Origin: an uncultured Faecalibacterium sp.
Lineage (GTDB): Bacteria > Bacillota > Clostridia > Oscillospirales > Ruminococcaceae
DNA length: 6,583 nucleotides
Assembly: GCA_900765705.1 (NCBI GenBank)
Contig: CAAFSR010000304.1
Span: forward strand, 1-6,583
Reading direction: 5' to 3'
Below, piece by piece: positions 1 through 5,745 of this stretch (within the stretch, counting starts at the first letter, position 1; each line of letters opens with the position of its first letter). Position numbers and translations under genes: made by a program. The notes under the pieces are model-generated. The model saw nothing but the letters and a program-made list of their open reading frames with translations. It did no database searches and had not been told where the DNA came from.

Positions 1-2
1 AG

Positions 3-560
3 CCGGAGTACAGCTACGGCGAATGTCCGGTGCGCTGCGTACAGCTGCAGTGCCGGGCCTTGCCCGGGGCAGCGCTTCCGGCGCACAAGGACTATCTGGG
101 CAGCCTGATGGGCCTTGCCCTCAAGCGCGAGGCACTGGGCGATATCCTGCTGCCTGCCGATGCGCCGGGCACAGCCTATGTGTTCGCGCTGGAGCCGGCA
201 GCAAAGCTTATCTGCCGGGAGCTGTGTCAGGCAGGGCGGACAGAGGTGTCCACCCGTCTGCTGGAGCCGGACGAGATTCCGGTCTTTCCGGCACCGGAGC
301 GTCAGCTGCTCACCGCCACTGTGTCCTCCCTGCGGCTGGACGCAGTGCTCTCTGCCATGCTGCACGTCAGCCGCGGCACTGCTGCAGAGCTGATCGAGGC
401 GGGCAGGGTAGAGATCAATCATCTGCCGGTAGAAAAGCCCCATGCCCCCGTATTCGAGCAGGATGTATTCACCGTGCGCGGCAAGGGCCGCTTCCGGCTG
501 ACTGCATTGCCCGGGAAAAGTAAAAAAGATCGTTCGATCATTGAGTTCTTTCAATATTAA
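3..560 (+). CDS. ylmH: YlmH-family S4-domain RNA-binding protein (5' truncated)
   Basis: This is the C-terminal 185 residues of a protein that runs off the left edge of the window. Bacillus YlmH is about 257 residues, so roughly 70 are missing. The reading frame is open from base 3 without a real start; the GTG at 30 is internal. The segment HKDYLGSLMGLALKREALGD matches the characteristic YlmH central RNA-binding domain (family consensus roughly HRDFLGALLxLGIKREKIGDI). An S4 domain follows from about base 330 to 503 (LRLDAVLSAML, then SRGTAAELIEAGRVEIN). The family binds the ribosome/P-site tRNA region and acts as a ribosome-associated quality-control factor on stalled large subunits in Bacillus; transfer of that role here is inference. 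Its position directly before divIVA is the conserved Firmicutes arrangement. Stop TAA is at 558-560, 21 bases before divIVA. Confidence 0.93.
   Translation, partial: PEYSYGECPVRCVQLQCRALPGAALPAHKDYLGSLMGLALKREALGDILLPADAPGTAYVFALEPAAKLICRELCQAGRTEVSTRLLEPDEIPVFPAPERQLLTATVSSLRLDAVLSAMLHVSRGTAAELIEAGRVEINHLPVEKPHAPVFEQDVFTVRGKGRFRLTALPGKSKKDRSIIEFFQY
528..555. repeat. Two small adjacent inverted repeats at the end of ylmH
   Basis: GATCG-TT-CGATC (528-539) is followed immediately by ATTGA-GTTCTT-TCAAT (540-544 and 551-555). They lie in an AT-rich patch (about 514-563) that stands out from the GC-rich surroundings and includes the last codons of ylmH, just upstream of the divIVA ribosome binding site. 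The arms are only 5 bp each, so this may be chance. I found no convincing promoter here. Confidence 0.3.
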
Positions 561-567
561 ATGCTAT

Positions 568-573
568 GGGAGG
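568..573 (+). promoter_or_regulatory. Ribosome binding site deciding the divIVA start
   Basis: GGGAGG lies 8 bases before the ATG at 582. It rules out the in-frame ATG at 561, which directly abuts the ylmH stop, because the site would then lie inside the coding region. Confidence 0.8.
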
Positions 574-581
574 AAATAACT

Positions 582-1400
582 ATGCTGACCCCGCAGGATG
601 TCCGCTCTGTACAATTTGAAAAAAACCTCCGCGGCTACCGTACAGAGGACGTGGACCGTTTTCTGGACAAGGTCGAGGAGCAGCTGCAGCAGAACGATGC
701 GCAGGCAGAGCAGCTGCGCAAGCAGATCGCAGAGCTGACCGCAGAGAACCAGAAGCTCAAGGGTGAGCTGCAGAGCTTTGAGGCTGACGGCGATATGCTC
801 AAGAGCGCGCTAATCAACGCCCAGCGCATGGGCGAAAACGTGATCCGCGAAGCAAACCAGAAGGCTGAGGAGATCATCCACCGCGCAAATCTGCGGGGCG
901 ATGATATCATCCGCGATGCCAACGAGCTGCTGCAAAAGGCAAGCGACCGCGCAGACGAGATCGAGAACGAAGCCAACGAAAAGCGTATGGCTGAGGAGCG
1001 GGAGTACGACCGCGTCCGTCTGGAGGTTACCCGTTTTAAGGCAGATGTGCTCAACCTGTACCGCAGCCATGTGGAGTCTTTGAGCCGCCTGCCGGAGTTC
1101 CAGAAGGACGCCGAAAAGCCTGCCGTTGCACAGGATGAGGAGCCCGCACAGGAAGCTGCTGCACAGCCTGAGGCAGCTCCCGCAGCCGATACCGCAGCTG
1201 CCCCGGAACAGGAGCCTGCCGCCGACACCACCGAACCTACCGAACCTGCCGCCCCTGCCGATGACGACAAGGCGGCTGACAGCAGCGAGGATTTCTGGGC
1301 AAAGGACGAAAGCCAGCTCAAGCTGGACCCGCCTCCTGCTGATATGAAGCCGGACGAGCCGGACTACGATGCTTTTCAGGGCGTCAAGTTCAGCGAGTAA
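582..1400 (+). CDS. divIVA: DivIVA-family cell-division/polarity scaffold
   Basis: This 272-residue cytoplasmic coiled-coil protein is expected to sit on curved membrane at septa and poles and to recruit division or wall-synthesis partners. The N-terminus MLTPQDVRSVQFEKNLRGYR followed by TEDVDRFLDKVEEQL is the typical DivIVA lipid-binding domain with the conserved RGY turn. A long heptad-rich coiled coil follows (about residues 30-165), including AEEIIHRAN and ADEIENEANEKR. From about residue 171 there is a 100-residue low-complexity tail rich in Ala, Pro, Glu and Asp, ending in DYDAFQGVKFSE. Bacillus DivIVA is 164 residues, so the extra length is mostly tail. The start at 582 is chosen for its ribosome binding site and the family N-terminus. 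Stop is TAA at 1398-1400. The gene lies between ylmH and ileS, as in Bacillus, and is probably co-transcribed with both. Partners of the tail are unknown. Confidence 0.93.
   Translation: MLTPQDVRSVQFEKNLRGYRTEDVDRFLDKVEEQLQQNDAQAEQLRKQIAELTAENQKLKGELQSFEADGDMLKSALINAQRMGENVIREANQKAEEIIHRANLRGDDIIRDANELLQKASDRADEIENEANEKRMAEEREYDRVRLEVTRFKADVLNLYRSHVESLSRLPEFQKDAEKPAVAQDEEPAQEAAAQPEAAPAADTAAAPEQEPAADTTEPTEPAAPADDDKAADSSEDFWAKDESQLKLDPPPADMKPDEPDYDAFQGVKFSE
1230..1247 (+). repeat. Tandem 9-bp direct repeat in the divIVA tail
   Basis: ACCGAACCT occurs twice head to tail and encodes Thr-Glu-Pro twice. It lies in the low-complexity Ala/Pro/Glu linker and is the kind of in-frame unit that could change copy number by slippage. 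Two copies only. Confidence 0.6.
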
Positions 1401-1420
1401 GGCACCCAACGCAAAAATAG

Positions 1421-1425
1421 AGGAG
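1421..1425 (+). promoter_or_regulatory. Ribosome binding site for the TTG start of ileS
   Basis: AGGAG (within AGAGGAGAG) lies 11 bases before TTG at 1437. The spacing is slightly long. No ATG or GTG occurs in frame between the divIVA stop and this point, and Ala-Lys-Asn-Lys follows directly, so TTG is the only reasonable start. Confidence 0.7.
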
Positions 1426-1436
1426 AGTGTAAACCA

Positions 1437-4232
1437 TTGGCTAAGAACAAATCGCAGTACGACAGCACGTTGAATCTGCCCAAGACCCTGTTTGAGATGC
1501 GCGCCGGTCTGCCCAAAAAGGAACCGGTCATGCTCAAGGATTGGGACGACAACGACCTGTACAACCAGCTCATGAAGCATAACGAGGGCAAGCCCCAGTT
1601 CATTCTGCACGACGGCCCTCCGTATGCAAACGGCAACATCCACATGGGCACCGCCCTGAACAAGATCATCAAGGATATCATCATCCGCGAAAAGAACATG
1701 GAGGGCTATCAGGCTCCCTATGTGCCCGGCTTTGATACCCACGGCCTGCCCATTGAGCTGAAGGCTCTGTCCTCGGTCGGCGATAAGAAGAAGGACATCT
1801 CCAAGCTGGAGCTGCGCCAGATCTGTGAAAAGTTTGCCACCGAGCACATCGACATTATGAGCGACCAGTTCAAGCGTCTGGGCGTTATCGGTGACTTCGA
1901 GCACCCCTACCTGACCCTGAAGCCTGAATTTGAGGCCCGTCAGATCGAGATCTTCGGCGAAATGGCCAAGAAGGGCTACATCTACAAGGGCCTCAAGCCC
2001 GTGTACTGGTGCCCGGACTGCCGCACTGCGCTGGCAGAAGCCGAGATCGAGTACGGCGAGGACGACTGCGATTCCATCTTTGTGCGTTTCCACGTCTCGC
2101 AGGATCCCAACGGTGTGCTGGCAAAGTATGGCATCCCGATGGATAAGACCTACTTCGTCATCTGGACCACTACCACTTGGACTCTGCCCGCCAACGAGGC
2201 GATCTGCCTGAACGGTCAGTTCGAGTATTCCTTCGTCAAGATCGGCGAGGAGTACCACATCATGGCTACCGAGCTGGTCAAGAGCGTCATGGACGCCTGC
2301 CACATCGAGAACTACGAGATCGTGGGCGAGCCCGTTTCCGGCGCTGAGTTCGAGCTGATGCGCTATAATCACGTCTACCTGCCCAAGGAAGGCTGGGTCA
2401 TTCTGGGCGACCACGTCACGCTGGAAAGCGGTTCCGGCTGCGTGCACACCGCAGGCGGCCATGGCGTGGACGACTTCAATGTCTGCCAGAAGTATCCGCA
2501 GGTGCCCATCACGGTGCCCGTGGACGACGGCGGCTACCTGACTGAGCTGGCCGGTAAGTACGCTGGTCAGCGCGTGTGGGCAGCCAACAAGACTATTCTG
2601 GCCGACCTGACGGCCTCCGGCGCCGTAATGGGTCAGGTGCACATCAAGCACCAGTACCCCCACTGCTGGCGCTGCCACAACCCCATCATCTTCCGTGCTA
2701 CCGAGCAGTGGTTCTGCTCCATTGCCAAGTTCCGCGAGGACGTGTACAAGGCCATTGATACCGTTACCTGGATGCCGGATTGGGGCCACGACCGCATGAC
2801 CGGCATGGTGCGCGACCGCAACGACTGGTGCATCAGCCGCCAGCGCACTTGGGGCGTGCCCATCCCCGCCTTCTACTGCAAGAAGTGCGGCACCTACCAC
2901 ATCACCGATGCTACCATCAAGGCTGTCAGCGCCCTGTTCCGCAAGGAAGGCTCTGACGCATGGTATAAGTACGATGCCAAGCAGATCATCCCCGCAGGCG
3001 AAGTGTGCGAAAAGTGCGGCGCTTCCGAGTGGGAGAAGGACTCCGATATCATGGACGTCTGGTTCGACTCCGGCTCTACCCACGCCGCTGTGCTGGACGA
3101 GCGCCCCGAGCTGCGTTTCCCCGCCGATATGTATATGGAAGGCGGCGACCAGTTCCGCGGCTGGTTTCAGTCCAGCCTGCTGACCAGCGTTGCAAGCAAG
3201 GGCTGCGCACCCTATAAGTCCGTGCTGTGCCACGGCTGGGTCGTGGACGAGCAGGGCAAGCAGATGCACAAGAGCGCCGGCAACGGCGTGGAGCCCAGCG
3301 AGATCATCAAGGACTACGGCGCAGACATCATCCGCCTGTGGGTAGCTTCTTCCGACTACACCGTGGACGTGCGTGCCGGTAAGAACATCTTCAAGCAGCT
3401 CAGCGAGGCTTACCGCAAGATCCGCAACACCGCCCGCTTTATTCTGGGCAATCTGGACGGCTTTGACCCCAACACCGATTGTGTGGCAGACGACCAGCTG
3501 CAGGATATCGACCGCTGGGCACTGGCTGCGCTGGATGATCTGATCGTCAATACCAACGCAGGCTACGCTGTGTACGACTTCAACAAGGTTTACCACGCTG
3601 TGTACAACTTCTGCGTGGTGGCTATGTCCAACTTCTATCTGGACGTCACCAAGGATCGCCTGTACTGCACCAACGGCGCAGCCCGCAAGGCCGCCCAGAC
3701 CACCATGTACAAGATCCTTGTCGCTTTGGATAAGATCATTGCCCCCATCCTGTGCTTCACCAGTCAGGAGATCTGGGACTTCATGCCCAAGACCGAGGGT
3801 ATGAACAAGTATGTGGTGTTCGAGCAGATGCCCAAGGCCGGCCAGTACGCCGCCGACGAGGCTTTCAAGGCAAAGTGGGCACAGCTCATCGCCGTGCGCG
3901 ACGAGGTCAAGAAGGTGCTGGAGCAGGCCCGTGCCGAAAAGCTGATCGGTGCTTCTCTGGAGGCTTCCGTCACCCTGTACTGCAGCGATGCCGTCTATGA
4001 TCTGCTGAACAGCATCCCCATGGACGAGCTGGCCGACCTGATGATCGTCTCCCATGTGGAGCTGGTCAAGGGCGAGGGCGGCGCTGCAAGCGCTGTCGAG
4101 GGTCTGGGCGTTGCAGCTGCACACGCCACCGGCGACAAGTGCGAGCGCTGCTGGAAGTATTCTGCTTCTATCGGCAGCCACCCCGCACACCCCACCCTGT
4201 GCGCACGCTGCGCCAGCGTTGTGGAAGCATAA
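1437..4232 (+). CDS. ileS: Isoleucyl-tRNA synthetase
   Basis: This 931-residue class I aminoacyl-tRNA synthetase charges tRNA-Ile and hydrolyses Val-tRNA-Ile. Length fits bacterial IleRS (E. coli 938). In order: HDGPPYANGNIHMGT carries the HIGH-equivalent motif (HMGT, residues 69-72). The editing domain has WTTTTWTLPAN (243-253) and the GHGVDDF loop (from 342). Then come WCISRQRTWGVP and DVWFDSGSTH (540-549). The KMSKS-equivalent is QMHKS (609-613). RIRNTARFILGNL begins the anticodon-binding domain. A C-terminal zinc finger has Cys at 902, 905, 922 and 925. Two more CxxC pairings (192/195 with 410/413; 481/484 with 524/527) suggest further metal sites. Both catalytic signatures deviate from consensus, but everything else is intact, so I expect an active enzyme. 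Translation starts at TTG, 36 bases after divIVA. There is no room for an ileS-specific T-box here; control is probably from an upstream operon promoter. Terminator at 4271. Confidence 0.98.
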   Translation: MAKNKSQYDSTLNLPKTLFEMRAGLPKKEPVMLKDWDDNDLYNQLMKHNEGKPQFILHDGPPYANGNIHMGTALNKIIKDIIIREKNMEGYQAPYVPGFDTHGLPIELKALSSVGDKKKDISKLELRQICEKFATEHIDIMSDQFKRLGVIGDFEHPYLTLKPEFEARQIEIFGEMAKKGYIYKGLKPVYWCPDCRTALAEAEIEYGEDDCDSIFVRFHVSQDPNGVLAKYGIPMDKTYFVIWTTTTWTLPANEAICLNGQFEYSFVKIGEEYHIMATELVKSVMDACHIENYEIVGEPVSGAEFELMRYNHVYLPKEGWVILGDHVTLESGSGCVHTAGGHGVDDFNVCQKYPQVPITVPVDDGGYLTELAGKYAGQRVWAANKTILADLTASGAVMGQVHIKHQYPHCWRCHNPIIFRATEQWFCSIAKFREDVYKAIDTVTWMPDWGHDRMTGMVRDRNDWCISRQRTWGVPIPAFYCKKCGTYHITDATIKAVSALFRKEGSDAWYKYDAKQIIPAGEVCEKCGASEWEKDSDIMDVWFDSGSTHAAVLDERPELRFPADMYMEGGDQFRGWFQSSLLTSVASKGCAPYKSVLCHGWVVDEQGKQMHKSAGNGVEPSEIIKDYGADIIRLWVASSDYTVDVRAGKNIFKQLSEAYRKIRNTARFILGNLDGFDPNTDCVADDQLQDIDRWALAALDDLIVNTNAGYAVYDFNKVYHAVYNFCVVAMSNFYLDVTKDRLYCTNGAARKAAQTTMYKILVALDKIIAPILCFTSQEIWDFMPKTEGMNKYVVFEQMPKAGQYAADEAFKAKWAQLIAVRDEVKKVLEQARAEKLIGASLEASVTLYCSDAVYDLLNSIPMDELADLMIVSHVELVKGEGGAASAVEGLGVAAAHATGDKCERCWKYSASIGSHPAHPTLCARCASVVEA

Positions 4233-4270
4233 GCGTCCCGCATAAATACAAATCTGTTTTGTAAAAAGGG

Positions 4271-4303
4271 CGGCGCTCCCTTGACCGGGGAGCGCCGTTT
4301 TTT
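4271..4303 (+). terminator. Intrinsic terminator after ileS
   Basis: A perfect 10-bp GC-rich stem, CGGCGCTCCC (4271-4280) paired with GGGAGCGCCG (4288-4297), encloses a 7-base loop and is followed at once by six T (4298-4303). It starts 38 bases after the ileS stop and ends 20 bases before lspA. An A-run at 4263-4267 could give weak function on the other strand, but no gene there needs it. It separates ylmH-divIVA-ileS from lspA onward, unless readthrough occurs. Confidence 0.93.
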
Positions 4304-4308
4304 ATAAC
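4281..4308 (+). promoter_or_regulatory. Candidate sigma-A promoter for lspA, overlapping the terminator
   Basis: TTGACC (4281-4286, 5 of 6 to TTGACA) and TATAAC (4303-4308, 5 of 6 to TATAAT) are separated by 16 bp. The -35 box lies in the terminator loop and the -10 begins at the last T of the T-run. The start would fall near 4315, leaving about 9 bases before the lspA ATG, with the GAGG (4315-4318) at the very 5' end. It is the only good promoter match in the 91-base gap. Both hexamers are seen in the sequence; activity is inferred. Confidence 0.5.
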
Positions 4309-4323
4309 AGAAACGAGGTAGCT

Positions 4324-4809
4324 ATGGCATTTGTACTCTTTAATCTGGCAGCTGTGGCGGCTCTGGTTGGCATCGATCAGCTGATCAAGCTGTGGGCGGT
4401 GCAGGCCTTGCAGCCGGTAGGGGCTATGCCGCTCATCCCCCATGTGGTGGAGCTGCGGTTCGTGCTTAATCCGGGCATGGCCTTCAGCCTGCTCAGCGGC
4501 AAGCAGCTGTTTCTCATCCTTGCCACCGGCGCGGCGCTGCTGGTGGTGGCCTACGGCCTGTTTTTCCGCAGCCGCGGTAAGCGCCTGCAGCAGGTAGCGC
4601 TGGTGCTGGTGCTGGGCGGCGGTATCGGCAATCTCATCGACCGCGTGCTCAACGGCGAGGTGGTGGACTATATCAACCTGCTGTTCATGCGCTTTGCAGT
4701 GTTCAATTTTGCAGATATCTGCGTCTGCGTGGGCGTGGCACTGTGGGTGCTGGTGATCTTTCTGGATGAAGCTCACGCTGAAAACACCACCGCCCCCAAG
4801 GAGCAGTAA
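4324..4809 (+). CDS. lspA: Lipoprotein signal peptidase (signal peptidase II)
   Basis: This 161-residue inner-membrane aspartyl protease cleaves the signal peptide of prolipoproteins just before the lipid-modified Cys, after Lgt. Hydrophobic stretches near residues 3-22, 62-81, 90-108 and 126-147 give the usual four membrane segments. Family motifs are all present: an early Asp (GIDQLIK, D18), the FVLNPGMAFSLL strand motif (variant of NTGAAF), GNLIDR (102-107), EVVDYI with catalytic D115, and FNFAD with catalytic D131. Length is normal for the family. A polar tail follows the last membrane segment. GAGG at 4315-4318 lies 5 bases before ATG. In Bacillus ylyA separates ileS and lspA; here the gap holds a terminator and a likely promoter instead. 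The next gene begins 3 bases after its stop and has its ribosome binding site inside lspA, so translation is probably coupled. Confidence 0.97.
   Translation: MAFVLFNLAAVAALVGIDQLIKLWAVQALQPVGAMPLIPHVVELRFVLNPGMAFSLLSGKQLFLILATGAALLVVAYGLFFRSRGKRLQQVALVLVLGGGIGNLIDRVLNGEVVDYINLLFMRFAVFNFADICVCVGVALWVLVIFLDEAHAENTTAPKEQ
4798..4803 (+). promoter_or_regulatory. Ribosome binding site of the pseudouridine synthase, inside lspA
   Basis: AAGGAG covers the last sense codons of lspA, 9 bases before the ATG at 4813. This supports the start choice and coupling to lspA translation. Confidence 0.8.
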
Positions 4810-4812
4810 ACC

Positions 4813-5745
4813 ATGGAACAGCGTGAATTTATCGTAGAGCAGGAGACTGCCGGCCAGCGCATAGACCGCTTTCTCAGCGGCGAGGACACCGGCCTGTCCC
4901 GCTCGGCGCTGCAGGCGCTGGTGGCGCAGGGCCATGTGCAGTGCAACGGCAAGGCGGTGCCCAAAAGCCTGAAGCTCAAGGCAGGAGACACCGTGCTGCT
5001 GGAGATCCCGGACGCAAAACCCATCGAGGCCGTGCCGCAGGATATCCCGCTGGATATCGTCTACGAGGATGCCCACCTGCTGGTGGTCAACAAGCCCAAG
5101 GGCATGGTAGTGCACCCTGCGCCCGGCAACCCGGACGGCACGCTGGTCAACGCTCTGCTGTGGCACTGCAAGGGCAGCCTTTCCGGCATTGGCGGCGAGA
5201 TCCGCCCCGGCATCGTCCATCGCATCGATAAGGACACCAGCGGTCTGCTGGTGGTCGCCAAGGACGACGCCACCCACATCGGCCTTTCCCAGCAGATGGC
5301 GGTGCACAGCGTGGAGCGCGCCTACCAGACGGTGGTCTACGGCGGCTTTGCGCAGGACGAGGGCTTTGTGGAAGCAAACCTTGGCCGCAGCAAGACCGAC
5401 CGCAAAAAAATGGCGATCTACCCGGCAAATGAGCCCCACACCAAGTATGCCTATACCGGCTACAAGGTGCTGGAGCGACTGGGCGAGTTCACCCTGCTGG
5501 AATGCCGCTTAAAAACCGGCCGCACCCATCAGATCCGCGTGCACATGGCCTCCATCCACCACCCGGTGGCCGGCGACCCGGTGTATGGTCCCCACAACTG
5601 CATCACCAGCCTGCACGGCCAGTGCCTGCACGCCAAAACGCTGGGCTTTATCCATCCCATCACCGGGCAGCAGCTGCGGTTCGACTCGGAGCTGCCGGAC
5701 TACTTTACCCATTTTCTCGCAACTCTCAGGAGGAAAAACACATGA
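4813..5745 (+). CDS. RluA/RluD-family 23S rRNA pseudouridine synthase (YlyB-like)
   Basis: This 310-residue enzyme is expected to convert specific uridines to pseudouridine in large-subunit rRNA; RluD of E. coli modifies helix 69. An S4 RNA-binding domain covers about residues 13-65 (AGQRIDRFLSG, LVAQGHVQCNGK). The catalytic domain has LLVVNKPKGMVVHP (89-102), the signature GIVHRIDKDTSGLLVVAK with catalytic Asp139, and the C-terminal KTGRTHQIRVHMASIHHPV motif followed by GDPVYG. All expected catalytic elements are intact and the length is normal. Position after lspA matches ylyB of Bacillus. RluA paralogues cannot be told apart safely by motifs, so the RluD assignment rests on the S4 domain and gene order, and I leave the symbol blank. 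Its stop TGA (5743-5745) overlaps the next start as ATGA. Confidence 0.94.
   Translation: MEQREFIVEQETAGQRIDRFLSGEDTGLSRSALQALVAQGHVQCNGKAVPKSLKLKAGDTVLLEIPDAKPIEAVPQDIPLDIVYEDAHLLVVNKPKGMVVHPAPGNPDGTLVNALLWHCKGSLSGIGGEIRPGIVHRIDKDTSGLLVVAKDDATHIGLSQQMAVHSVERAYQTVVYGGFAQDEGFVEANLGRSKTDRKKMAIYPANEPHTKYAYTGYKVLERLGEFTLLECRLKTGRTHQIRVHMASIHHPVAGDPVYGPHNCITSLHGQCLHAKTLGFIHPITGQQLRFDSELPDYFTHFLATLRRKNT
5728..5733 (+). promoter_or_regulatory. Consensus ribosome binding site of the HAD-like gene
   Basis: AGGAGG, a perfect Shine-Dalgarno sequence, lies 8 bases before ATG at 5742, within the last codons of the pseudouridine synthase gene. It fixes the start and excludes the longer open frame reaching back to 5502. 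Confidence 0.85.

Noticed and set aside
30..32. GTG as the start of the first gene
   Set aside because: The frame is open to the window edge and the protein is missing the expected N-terminal third, so the gene is truncated by the window, not short.
541..570. Promoter for divIVA with TTGAGT as -35
   Set aside because: No hexamer at 15-18 bp spacing matches TATAAT better than about 3 of 6, so it is not supported.
561..581. ATG at 561 as the divIVA start
   Set aside because: It abuts the ylmH stop with no ribosome binding site of its own, would put GGGAGG inside the gene, and adds seven residues not expected before the family N-terminus MLTP.
1401..1436. T-box or other leader control upstream of ileS
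   Set aside because: The divIVA-ileS gap is only 36 bases, far too short for a T-box, and shows no hairpin.
810..4190. 1126-codon open frame on the minus strand across divIVA and ileS
   Set aside because: It is codon-aligned with the sense genes, so a stop on the minus strand would need a sense TTA, CTA or TCA codon. The strong GC-ending codon bias removes these; the frame ends at the CTA at 810-812. The sense proteins are clear family members, and I saw no family match on the minus strand.
4247..4263. Hairpin TACAAA-TCTGT-TTTGTA upstream of the ileS terminator
   Set aside because: Only six AT-rich base pairs; too weak to call as an RNA element next to the strong terminator.
4168..5439. 423-codon minus-strand open frame over lspA and the pseudouridine synthase
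   Set aside because: Same codon-bias shadow, aligned with the sense codons; the sense products have intact catalytic motifs.
5502..5741. Upstream extension of the HAD-like gene
   Set aside because: It lies out of frame inside the conserved C-terminal motif of the pseudouridine synthase; the ATG at 5742 has AGGAGG and begins a proper motif I strand.
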